Of a stretch of 64,000 nt of DNA, positions 9,998-20,995 are shown one piece after another. The position numbers and the translations under genes were made by a program. This stretch comes from Alligator mississippiensis. Its lineage: Eukaryota > Chordata > Crocodylia > Alligatoridae. The notes under the pieces were generated by a model. That model saw nothing but the letters and a program-made list of their open reading frames with translations. It made no database searches and was not told the DNA's origin. Within the stretch, counting starts at the first letter, position 1, and every line of letters begins with the position of its first letter. The stretch lies in the NCBI RefSeq assembly GCF_030867095.1, contig NC_081831.1, positions 63,316,716 through 63,380,715 of the forward strand. The letters are read 5' to 3'.

Positions 9998-12454
9998 CAG
10001 CCATTGTGCTGAAACCACTGACCATCATGCTATCCAGTTAGCCTTGCTATAAAAGCAGGGCATATAGCTTAGGTGGAATGCCACTCTAACATGACTTTAC
10101 TGCTTTCAGTACCTGAGCTAGCTCACATATCCTGGTTTTCCTGTCTATATCCACCAGTTGCCTCTTGTCTCATACTTAAGTTGTAAGGTCTTTGGGACAG
10201 GAGCCATCTTTTTGGTTGGTGCTCGTACCAAATATAATACAATGGGGTCTTGGTCCATAACTGGAGTACCTTAATACTAACACAACAACTTTGGCCTGAT
10301 TTCTGGTAAATACAAGTATAGCATCTGCAGCTCCCATGGACTTGGTTGCTGTTGTGAGTATTCATCACTTCTTAAAACCAGGCCCCTACCAAATTAAAAT
10401 TAAATGCTTCCAAGATGAAGTTCATTGACATTTTTCAATTCCTCAAGACTAGGTGCTTTTCCTATCTGTCCTAACAGTCTGCCCCAGGCAGAGTCACAAC
10501 TAAGCCCCATCATTTGTTTGACTTTATGAATAAACAAAAGAAATAATGACACCACATATAGTTCAATCCATGCCTTCTCCCAAACACAGCTGCTGATGCG
10601 GATCCTAATTCAGCGTTATTCAGTCTACACACCAGAATATCTGCTTAACACAGGAGATGTGTGAGGACATCTCACCCCTGAAACCTGGTTTCTGCCTTTT
10701 ATTTCTTCCAACTGCAGGGCCACATTCTACCCCATGACCTACTTCAAATGGTGATTTGTAACTTATTTCAAAATGGACTGAGGGAAGCAAACTGGTATAA
10801 ACAGGGCCTGCTTTTTCAAGCCCTCCGTATACCACATAAATATCCCTTTTAGGTTAGTGGGAATTGCCATGCATGGAGGGTTTTTAATCAGTCCAAGGTT
10901 TTTTAGTCCAACAACATTTACTGAGATGGTTATACTGTCACATCATTATTTCATTTCTGAGATTCGGATTTGCTTGATAGTGCTCCAGGAATGCAGGGAA
11001 CTTCACTGGCAAATATACACATGGGATCTCTGCAAAGGGCAAATGTAGGCAGAGAACAGCTAGAAACAGCAGTTCAGGAACTACCCTTGGAGAAGAGCAA
11101 TCTTCTGCAGACAGCAGGAGAACATTAACAGCAGGTTGCGGAAGAGTGCAAATAAACGACAGGGAAAATCATTCTGCTCATTTGTGCATAATTAGGACAA
11201 ATAGTGTTATCTGCTAAAAGAATTCACCTTTTAAATTATCAAGAGAGATTTGGTCTCATATTCCCTCACAGCAAACTCCCATTTACCTCAAATGGAGTTG
11301 AGTGCACCAAGAATGAGGAATTAAGCACCTGGAAAGATCTTTGTGTTAGTTTTGTATGCAGAAGACAGCTCCAGACCGACATGGCTTGTTTCCCAGATCA
11401 GTGAAGCTCAGACTTAAGGAAGTAACAAACTTTCCTGTGTCATGAAGAGAGGACCCATCTTTCGACAAAACTGTCTTACGTCACACACGTTAACAACCAC
11501 ATTTTATTTGGGTAAAAAAAATTTCCAAATGATGGTGATACAAACAGTTGCAACATTATTTATCAAGAGTTTGTTGTGGCATTACAATCAAGCAATGCTT
11601 GGCAGAAAAGGTGCACGTCCTGAGCAACCAGCACATCTATAGAGACTCCTGAGATACCCTTTTGTTGGTACAACTTGTAGAAAGCCTCACTGAGAGTCAA
11701 ACATATTCCTCCTCCCCAGCTGGAGATCTACATAGAGAACTGAAGTAGATGGCTTCTCTTTGGCAAAGGTCCATCTACTTTGCCACACAAGTAGCATTTC
11801 TGGTGTGGAGTGATCTAACTTTGTGCCCCATTTCCTAATAAGTTTCTTTTTTGCTGCTCATTTATTTCAGATTATGTTTTCTATTCAACGGAAGTATCAG
11901 GTGCCCAGGAGAAGATTGTAGCATTCCTTATTATGAGAGTTGTAAATGGCAATGCTCTTCACAACTGGCAATGTTTGACATAAATGCATCATGGAGTGAT
12001 TGTGAACACAGATAGGTATCTTTAGAAGAAACCTACAGCAGTCAGCACAAATACTCACATGTGACTGGAGTTACCCCTCTGTTACCATGGACATGCAAGT
12101 TTTCAGTTAAGTCAACATAAATTTCATATTTGGTTGAAGTTAAGACTATGGATTTAGAGGTGAAGAGCAAAATTAGGCCTGTTTTTTCAAAATAAATATG
12201 TATATCCATCACCTGTAAAAATCCAGCTACTTATTTACATACCTGATTTTAGGCTACTATGTTTGAAAATGTAAACCCTAACCTTTCTGTGGTTCTATTT
12301 TTTATGCACTTTTGCAAAGCACTCTCAGGATTTCAGAAGAAAAGGGCCATATATGCACAGTATTTATCTTCTGTAGCATCCGCTGTTAAGAGTCATTCAG
12401 TATAACAATTAAACAAGATCCAGTCCTGCTGCACATTATTCTTCAAGTAGCTTT
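9998..12454. other. intergenic, no gene seen
   Basis: AT-rich DNA with only short chance open frames on both strands. No exon, repeat family or regulatory motif was recognised with confidence. Confidence 0.5.
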
Positions 12455-12580
12455 TAGTGATTGGATCAGGGGACTGGATATCAGAGATCTAGGTTCAATT
12501 CTGAGTTAAAGTTTGGGCAAGTTCTTTAGCTTCACTGTGCCTCAGTCTCCCTATCTGTAAAATGAGTGAAAATAGGCCTG
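12455..12580 (+). mobile_element. MIR-type SINE
   Basis: Sense MIR: AGGTTCAATTCTGAGTTAAA, GGGCAAGTTCTTTAGCTTC, then CTGTGCCTCAGTCTCCCTAT and CTGTAAAATGAG. The tRNA-like B-box remnant (GGTTCAATTC) is visible. Confidence 0.8.
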
Positions 12581-12919
12581 ATGGCAACTTCTTCAGCAAT
12601 CAGGGTGGTCTGGATCTGGCATTTGGGTTTATCCAAAAAAGTGGCATTACAGTACTGCTTGTCTCATGGAATGTCATTAAGCTCAGTTAATTAATATGCA
12701 TGAAAATGTCAAGGACAGTGTGCCGATTACTGCCTATTATTAATGCAATAGAAAATAAGGGCATTGACTATAATTCTTTTCGCCTTTCTTTATCAGATTG
12801 AGCCAAACGTTTCACCTACCCCACAAAGTACACAACACCCAAACTTGCCGGTAAGAGCACAGGCATAATGGGCTGCAAGAGATTTTCAAGATGCTCAGTA
12901 ATGCATCACACACTTAAGC

Positions 12920-13250
12920 CTTCTTCTTTGGCAATCCATCGCATTTGAGGATGATTGTCTTCCATGACTGGCTTATCCATGGGTCCGAAGATGGCTTATG
13001 AGGCCAATCCAGGATCGACAGGCTTTGCTGCAACTCAGGCACATTATTGCATGTAGAGTGGGTGGCTCTGGATTCTTGATTTGGTCTGAGACACGCTGTT
13101 TCTGCCACTCCCACGTTTTCATCTCTTGTTGTTCAGAGGACTGATTTTTCCAGCAGACTCTTCCTCCATTTGGGGTGGTCCTGGGAGATAGTCTTCCACA
13201 AGTTGATGTCCATGTTGCATTTTTTCAAGTTGGCCTTGAGGACTTAAGCC
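12920..13250 (-). mobile_element. non-LTR retrotransposon 3' ORF remnant with C2H2 finger (RTE-like)
   Basis: On the minus strand a decayed frame reads DHPKWRKSLLEKSVL, then after a stop and a frame change CLSCSKACRSWIGLISHLRTHG. The W-R-x-x-L block followed by a C-x2-C...H-x3-H finger with RIGL-like core is the usual C-terminus of certain LINE ORF2 proteins in animals. I attribute it to an RTE-like clade from memory. It is 5' truncated, and the frame has at least one stop and one shift, so it is dead. Confidence 0.55.
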
Positions 13251-13528
13251 TACAGTCTACACAGGATGCAGCCCTGGTTGTTTGTGATTACATCTGGGTG
13301 GAGAGTCAGGAAAAAAAAGTAATTTTGATGTGTAGGCATTTTGGAGTAAAATAAGAGAGGAATGTTTCTGCAGGATGGCTGGAAAGTGAAGAGATCTGTC
13401 CTTCCCTCCTTTGGGCCTTATCCTGCAAACTCTAGTAAACCCATGCCCCCTGCCTTGCATAAGTAGTTTCACTGAAGTCAGTGATACACTGTAGAACTGG
13501 AAGGGTCCTCAAAAGATCAGCTAGTCTA

Positions 13529-13910
13529 CGGGTGTAAAAAATGTGTCCCATGGGCCAGATTTGGCCTGCAGAATTATTTATTCCATCTAGCCTGTATGCT
13601 TACCAGTGGGCTACTGGAAACTGTGGAGGCCTGCTGCGGATTCTGGGGATGTGGCCATCGGTGCAGGGGCAAGGGCTGAGCAGATACAGCTCTGCTCACC
13701 CTCTGGTTGCCGGCCCACCAGTACTTGGCCCCACCACCACGTCCCTTGTATCCACACTGCCACCTCTGGACTCCCAGTGCTGCAACCATTCTCATGCCCT
13801 GCTACTGTTCCTGGCTCCTTGCCAGACCAGCCGCAACCACTTACCTCCCAGATCCAGCCCAGGAGGACCCTATGATTTGGATCTGGTTCAAGATGAACTC
13901 AATACCTCTG
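13529..13910. mobile_element. hAT (Charlie-type) fragment nested in CR1
   Basis: The left end, GGGTGTAAAAAATGTGTCCC ATGGGCCAG, aligns with the left end of the hAT element at 55109 (CAGGGGTTGGCAAAATACGG, then CCCATGAGCCAG). The right end reads CAGAGGTATTGAG on the other strand. No clean 8-base duplication could be found. The interior is GC-rich and noncoding. Confidence 0.6.
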
Positions 13911-13914
13911 ATCT

Positions 13915-13994
13915 AGTTGGACCCTTTGCATTAAGATTCCCCAGTTGGACTAGATGATCTCTTGAGGTCCCTTTCAGCCTTACTTCTCTATGAA
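13915..13994 (+). mobile_element. CR1 3' terminal fragment
   Basis: GTTGGACTAGATGATCTCTT, then GAGGTCCCTTTCAGCCTTAC and TTCTCTATGA: the last bases of a sense CR1, lying in opposite orientation to the surrounding CR1. Confidence 0.75.
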
Positions 13995-14470
13995 AGAAAT
14001 AAAGTGGGATCACATATACCAGACCATCACCAACAGTTGATTATTTAATTTGTTCTTAAAAAAATCCTGTGAAGAAGATCCCACAACTGTCCTGGTTACC
14101 TTGTTCCAGGGCTTTGCTATCTTTATATTTAGAAAGGTTTTCCTTATATCTAGCCTAAATCTTCTCTGCTCCAAATGTAGCCAATAACTATTTCTCCTGT
14201 TCTCAGTGGACATAGAGAGAAAATGCTTACAGTCCTCTTTATCGCAGCCTTTTTACATAGTGGAAGACCTCGGTTTCCACTCAGGCTTCTAAATTAAACA
14301 AACAACGTATCTTCAATCTTTCCCTAGAAGTATTTCTCCAAATCTCTCATCATCCTTGTTACTTGCCTCTGAACGTCCTCCAGTTTGTCCGCATCCTTCT
14401 TACTCTTGCGTTGCCCAAAGCTGAGAAAATTGTACCAGCTGAGGCCTTAGCACTGAGTAGTACACAATAC

Positions 14471-15120
14471 TTACCCACCATGTCTTCAATATGCTTCTCC
14501 TACTAATGTGTTCTGGAATGATATTGTGGGTTTTTTTGGTTTTGGGGTTTTTTTGTTTTTTGCAAAAATGTTGCATTCTACAACTGTCTACATAGCATCT
14601 AGCATAGCGTACCATGGTAGCCGGACAAAAAAAAAATAAAAACCTCTTTCATACAGGATTGGCAGGCTAATTCAGGGTCTGTAAATTTTTTGCAGATCCT
14701 CAGAAGGAAGGCACAAAGAAGGCAAAGGGTTGCTTTAAATATTTTCTAGCGTCATATTTGTATTCTCACTTTATTATTTCTTTTCTGTAATTTACACTCA
14801 TTATGTTGTCCTGAGACCATAAAGAAAATGATCAGGAACCCCCACGCTGTCTCTGGGTACCCTCATGGCAATTAAACTGTCCAATACACAAGTGTGTGGC
14901 TGTAGCAATGGTTACAGCTGTGATTATTTTAAAACGTCTTTTCCCGTCAAATCTTAGACTTGTCAAACTCACCCTTAATACTCATATATTTATTGCTGGA
15001 TTGGTTTAATTGAAATAAAAACAATCCACAAACCTCAGGGAGGAAGTACTCTGCTCCCCTGCCCTCCTAACAACCTTTGACATTATTAGCTGTGACAAAT
15101 TGATTTAAAGTGTGGCTGCA
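14471..15120. other. upstream flank of ZC4H2, no gene seen
   Basis: Contains a T/G-rich simple stretch at 14525-14562 and otherwise AT-rich DNA. No exon was recognised. Confidence 0.5.
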
Positions 15121-15358
15121 GGAAGAGGAGTAGGAAATCTCTGCTCTGCCTTGTGGGTGTTGTAGTCTTCCCTGCTTCCATGTGCCTGGGCAACAATAAG
15201 GAACTGGACTCTAACTCCCAGAGCTCCTCCTAGATTTTACTGCACAGGCTCAGAGACCATATGCCTGGAGGGGGGTGGCTACATTGTGTCTATTGTATGG
15301 GGTTTTCTTTCCTGGCACTTGCACATTTAACAGGAGGTTTAAATTGGGAGTGAAAAGC
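15121..15358 (+). promoter_or_regulatory. ZC4H2 proximal promoter and 5' UTR
   Basis: This is the stretch directly before the ZC4H2 start codon. It carries a ZNF143-type motif at 15154-15166 and a looser relative (ACTCTAACTCCCA, 15208-15220). There is no TATA box and composition is near 50% GC, with few CpG, so it is not a CpG island. The transcription start is not fixed by the sequence; it probably lies between the ZNF143-like site and the ATG. Confidence 0.55.
15154..15166 (-). promoter_or_regulatory. ZNF143/SBS-like promoter motif
   Basis: On the minus strand ACTACAACACCCA matches the promoter element ACTAYRNNNCCCR at every fixed position. This motif is bound by ZNF143-family factors in many TATA-less vertebrate promoters. 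It is 193 bases before the ZC4H2 ATG. Confidence 0.6.
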
Positions 15359-15411
15359 ATGGCTGATGAGCAAGAAATCATGTGCAAACTGGAAAGCATC
15401 AAAGAGATCAG
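15359..15411 (+). CDS. ZC4H2 coding exon 1
   Basis: Encodes MADEQEIMCKLESIKEI plus two bases of Arg18. The reading matches the N-terminus of vertebrate ZC4H2 as I remember it, residue for residue. The exon ends AG|GTATGT, a good donor, in phase 2. The start was chosen because the upstream frame offers no other in-frame homologous residues and the known protein begins MADEQEIM. This exon holds the start of the long coiled coil. The next exon, 9.1 kb downstream, begins with the third base of Arg18. Confidence 0.95.
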
Positions 15412-18400
15412 GTATGTTTTCTTTTGTGCAGCATCAGTTACATGAAGCTTTTTCTTCTTTTTATGGTATGGATAATGTACACTGACTTGAAAGTAGCTAT
15501 TGTTATGCTACCAAACGAAAAAAAACCCAACCTCATAGCACCCCAGAAAAATCAGAGCCTTTATGACAGAAGATGGGCATCATATTTCTTTAAAAAAAAA
15601 AAAAAAGTAGAAAGCTGCTGCTTTTGACAGCCAGTGCCTGTGGAACCAAATTGTAAGGTGGTGATCATCATGTACTTCCAAAGAATTACCCTCAAGCAAT
15701 AAAATGAGGGGAAGGAGTACAGTGTAGCAGCGGATGAACCACTCGATCTGTTTAAAGAAGAGCGGCATAAGGATTTTTTTTAAATTCTTGTACACTGCTA
15801 GGATGAGATTTTTGGTTGCTTGTTTTTGGTTTGTTTGCAGGTTTTGGTCCCATCCATTCTTAACTTCCTTCTTGCAGGTTGCATAATGCACATATTTAAT
15901 GGGATATAGAGGAAAAGTGGGCATAACAAATTGCAGGATATAACAAATGCATGTGGAAACAGAAGGGCTGCTCTAAAAATTAGGGAGGTGGGGCTGGAAA
16001 GTAGTTTCCAAAAAATTAAAATGGTTGGTGAGCCAGAATGACCTGTTACAGTGTCTGCTTAGCCAAGGCTCCAGGATATATGTACTGCAACACTGTTATA
16101 GACTGCAGAGGAATTTGGGGTTTATTGTGGGGGCAGTACAAAACAAAAACTGTGTCCTACAGAGATTTGTTTAGCTGATTTATTTCCCTCTTTCATCCCC
16201 ATTTTGGAGAAAAGGCTGGGGATGAGGGGGTAGGGTGAAACGTGGAGGTTCTTTTCCAGGTTCTCTTTCTGTTGCGTATAGAGGACTTTGGGGGACAAGG
16301 GGGGTGGAGAGATTGTAACAAGGGTGATGAAGCAGGGACATAATAGCTTTAGAGCTGCTTCTGCCTTCCTGAGAGAGGCTACCAGGAAGGCAGGCAGCTG
16401 GAGCTCTTCACTCTTCTGTGCCATCTAATCTACCATTAATTTTTATATAGTGTCCTTCATACAGTGAATCGCAGGATGTGATGCAGGGGGAGTCAATCAA
16501 ACTGCAGTGCATGGCACTGAGCTGGATTGTCTTTAAATGGCATGTTTGCACCTTTTTACTTCTGAACATCGTGGTTTGCTTACTTCCTCAGTTGTCTGCA
16601 ATTAGCACGGACCTGTGAATTTAATAGCAAAGGCTCATGTTGTAGGGAAAGTAACTGCAATAATTTTGAAAGTAAATGGAAGATGCAGTAAACAGCCCTG
16701 GCTAGGATACAGCTGTATATACTTATTTGTGTGTGTACTATGCTGATCCACATCATGGATTGTGTTTTATATTTTTGTATTGAAAAGTTTAAAAGACCAG
16801 CCTGAGGGAATCAATAATAAGAAATCAAAAATTGCCAGTGCAGCACAGTCAGCTTTAATCCCCCGCTAACTGATTGATAAAAGAAACAGATATCAAAAGC
16901 ACAAAATAAGAGCTGGCAGTAATGATAATTTTATCATTATTGCACCTTAACAAAATATTATGACTCTAGTATGATAAGAATTGAAAAGAGAAAGTTATGT
17001 TGCTAGGCAAGGGCCCGATCTTTTCTCCTGCAAAGAGTACAAATGAATAAGTGTTGTAAGACCAAACCCCACAAAATCTTTGTAAACGGCATCCTGGAAT
17101 TCTCTACAGCAAAGGAGAAGACAGCAAATATTTCCCAGACTTCCAGTGATGCTCTGAAACTTTTGTGCTGAAACATCAAGAGTATAATTTTTAAAGCATA
17201 GACTTAATTGTGGCCAATCACAGTTCTGTTGAGATTCAATAATTTTAACATAGGATTCAAAATATCTGCCTGATTTTTTTTTCCTTTAGTTGTTACAATA
17301 GCTTGCATTCAGCAACATCAAATGCATTCAGATTTCTGATGATGATTATGTCCAAAGGTGACTTTTTACGTGTAGTTATTTAATACACTTTACTATTGTA
17401 AGTATTGCCTTTATTGTTCATTGTGGTACCAAGAAAATGACATGAATATCTTTAAAACATTTTTTAAAACAGTCAAAGTGCAACGTTCTGGGTCACGCTG
17501 AGTTAAGGCCCATTTAAGTGAATCCTCAGGATTCCCCCAGTGAAGAGAGTGAGAGAATGAGAATGAAACACTCATGACAGATGTTAGTTATGTTGGTTAA
17601 TGTGCTATTGGATGGCATGTAGATACTAGAGGGGTAAGAGCAGTATAAGCATCTCAATAGAAAAGACAAGAATAGATGCAAGGGCAGAATCAATTAGATA
17701 AGTCTGTGTCCCAAAATTAGGTCTTTTATTTTCAAAAATATTTTATATGGCCAGATTTTCACAGAAAAAGTTCATGATCTGGGCATGCTTGTTTTTTAAT
17801 GTAAAAAATTAATTGCTTGGGTTGAAACAACCCACTGCAACTCTGTATCATTTTGGCAGCACCTAAGTCAGTGATGAGAAATAGCAATGAAACTAACCTG
17901 TCTATTTTCATTGTCTTCAAGAAATAAATGGAATATATATTAAAAAATAGAAAGGAAACGTGTTCTTAGCTTCATTAGTCAAAGCTGCTGCTATTACTAA
18001 AGATGTTTTAAGTGGAGCCAAAGACAGTGATGAGGTTAATGTCAAATTAATATGGTCTCTGCTTTTAACACGACACTTGCATACAGAAAAGAGAAAATGA
18101 GAAAAGCAATTTCCTTGATGCAAATGTATTACATACATTCAGAATAGCAGGTACTCTTATTACCACAGATGAAATTGGTCAGGCAAATCCAGTACATCCT
18201 TCTCCAAGTCCTTCTTCAAGAGTTGCTTCTTTTATGATATCTGCAAAAAATAAAGGAACAGCTTACTAGAGAATGACTCCACTTTAAAAAAAATCACATA
18301 ATGTATATTTAATCAAGCATAAATATTTGGATTGTATCACTCCCACCCATTTTATGATACTCCTTCTCTGCACCAGCCTCAAATCTGCCAGTGCAAACTT

Positions 18401-19120
18401 TTGCACCTGGACAGAGTGCCACTCAACACAAAGATACTCTACAAAGATGCATAGATCAGAAGATCAGGGTGCAGGATTGGTACCACAGATTGCAAGCTTT
18501 TCTGAGCAAAGATTGTTTTCAACTTGTCAGAGACTGACTAGTATACTTGAGATGTTATTGAAAAACAAACAGTTAATCACAATACAGTTTTACTTGAATA
18601 GGATTCTTCAGAGCATGTTAAGTAAATACCTGTCCTGACCTCTAAAACATTGGAGTATAAACACTGTAAACCTATAAACAGATGTGTTTTTTGGAGTAGG
18701 ATCGGTTGTGTTGGGATGTGTCCTGAGACAGCTGATCCGCTTCATTGGTGTCAACAGATATTGCTGGGGCTTCTGCTCCATTGAGCTTCAAGGACCTGAT
18801 TTTGCAGGACAAGAGCCCCGAGTGATGCAGTTCAACTCTGGGCATGCATCTGCAAGAGAGGCAACCCCGCAATGTGGGGTTTGCTTATTACACACCATTA
18901 CCCTGGGTGAGGGCATCCCCTCCAGGGAGATTCCCAAGGTGTGCCATAAGCAAGCAGATGTCCTCCATTTAAGGCATCACAAACTGTAACTACCTTTGGT
19001 CACAGCAACACTGACAGGCACTTGGAGCATGACAGAGGTCTAGGACATTTGCTTGCTTGCAAATTGAGCAACCGTAAAAAATGTTATGGTGGCACAAGGT
19101 GACGTCTGTTTGCACACTAA

Positions 19121-19841
19121 GGCAGGATCCAGACATGTAGGCATGTGTGGTTTGTGGCATGGCAGACCTCTTTGCTGCACCACAAACTGCATGTGTTGTA
19201 TGTTAAACCATGTGAGATGCTGCTAATTTTCTGCACTGGGGCAAATTTTTCTACCAGGATTTCTGGGGAGCAAAAAAAATTCTCCCCCCAAGCCACGCAA
19301 AGCATGCCAAAGTGCTATGTGCTGGAACAAAGATGGAGACGGGGGAGCAGGCAGCCCTCATTCTGAGGCACACGGGGAGCTGCTTGCTCTCCCATCTCGA
19401 GGCACGCTACATCCCAGCTAGCTGCTCCATGGCTGGTTTGGGTGCAGTGCGCCTTGAGATGGGGGCTCCACGTGCCTCAGTGATGGGGCTCCACAGCGGA
19501 GCTCTTGCACATAGGTATGGGGAGACAGGGGGGCAGCCAGCCCATGGCTACCTGCTCCCCTATCTCGTGGCACACTGCACCCCAGCTAGTCAGGGAGCAG
19601 CTGGCTGGGGTGCAGGGTGCCTCAGCGCGGGGGCTCTGCAGCGTGGGGAAACCAGGGAGCAGGCAGCCCTAGGCTGTGCCCCAGCCAGCCTCCCCTATGC
19701 CCATGGAGCATCAGGACAACGTATCCCACTGCAAATCACATGAGCAGGGGCATGCGCTGCAGCACAAGGTAGCAACACAAATTTGCACCATTCATATTTG
19801 TGCTGCTGCAAATGCATGCCCTTGCTCATGTGGACACAGCC
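19121..19841. mobile_element. PIF/Harbinger-type non-autonomous element
   Basis: Ends are inverted: GGCAGGATCCAGACATG at the left and, on the other strand, GGCTGTGTCCACATGAG at the right. TAA flanks it on both sides (19118-19120 and 19842-19844), the 3-base TWA duplication expected for PIF/Harbinger. The GC-rich interior contains chance open frames but no transposase or Myb gene. Confidence 0.8.
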
Positions 19842-20966
19842 TAAGAATAACATATCCGAAGACTCGTTGCTTTAATTCTCTTCCTTCTGCAAACAGCAAC
19901 ATTTAATATGAAACATAAAAATACATTAATTTTCTAAAACCTTTCTTACCCCCGTGATTGGTGAGAAATTTCCTTGCTAATATCTTCAAACTTGCTACAA
20001 GCTACCAGAAATAATGCCATACTTTGCAGCTTTTCTTCATGATTTTCATCAGATTACCAATTAGTAAAGTTCTGTTTGTGCAGGAAAAATCAGCACTGTT
20101 ACTTCTGAGAGCACAACATACAACAGCTTTATTGTCATTGCCCGATAACTCCCCTGTTCTAGTTTTTTAAACTCTTAAGTGACCATTAGTCCTTGACAGA
20201 GGCTAATAAACTTTGGCTTGGGCCACTGGAACGGAAATCGAGTCAGCAACTGCTTTATTGTTGACAGAAGCATTCCGCAAGCTGCAGAAATCGATGCATT
20301 CAGGTAGCCAATTGTTTTGACGTGATCTTTGGCTTTATTAGGGGAAGACTTATTGATACAGGGCTAGTTCCAACAAAGGACTCATGCGGCCCCACTAGGA
20401 GACTGTCCGACCACCAGCCTATTGTGGGTGGAGGCCCCTTCCATCCAGCCTTTTGAAGCTTTGTTGCTGTGCAGAAAAGAATTCAAGATTCACTGGGCTG
20501 GAAAAAAACGCAAGAAAGGACATGAGTTGCAATCTCATGTTAAAGGCACTCAGTCAGGGGTGGATGATTTCTGTATTCTATCCAGTGACTGTTTAATGTA
20601 ACATAGATAAAATGGGGGGCCCACTCACCTCCTCCAGCTATGCTTTAAACCAAAATGGTGCCCCCGATTGCATTGTGTGTGGATCCCAACCTTGTTGGAG
20701 TGTTATAGGTCTCTCAGTCCCCACTGGATTGAGCCTGTCAGGACACTTGTTTGAGGAATGGCTCATCTCTAATCCCAGATGGGTTTAAATATGAGGTAGG
20801 CCCTGAGCTGCTCAGCATTGTTGCAGGTTGGGCAGTTCTGGGCATACACAAGGACACGTGGGGAACTTTAAACTACAAAAGTGAGGTCCCCCTGGAGCAT
20901 AGGTGGGGGTTTTCAGGACTCCAGTTTTTATTTAGATGCATAAACTCCACCCAAAACTTTTGAACT

Positions 20967-20995
20967 CCCCCCCCCCCCCCCCCCCCCCCCCCCCC
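20967..20995 (+). repeat. poly(C) tract
   Basis: An uninterrupted run of 29 cytosines in intron 1. It is likely to be length-variable and error-prone in sequencing, so the exact count is uncertain. Confidence 0.95.

Larger units (their letters stand above)
13487..14470 (-). mobile_element. CR1 LINE 3' region, disrupted by nested repeats
   Basis: Reverse-complement CR1 begins with GAACTGGAAGGGTCCTC near 13495 and resumes after two insertions at about 14010 with CCATCACCAACAG, GATCCCACAACTGTCCTGGT and AGGTTTTCCTTATATCTAGC, running towards CGTCCTCCAGTTTGTCCGCA at 14375. An hAT fragment (13529-13910) and a sense CR1 scrap (13915-13994) sit inside. This segment corresponds to the end of ORF2 and the 3' UTR. 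Confidence 0.75.

Noticed and set aside
12481-12520. possible tRNA gene (GGTTCAATTC B-box)
   Set aside because: The context continues as a MIR SINE; no cloverleaf or A-box at the right spacing.
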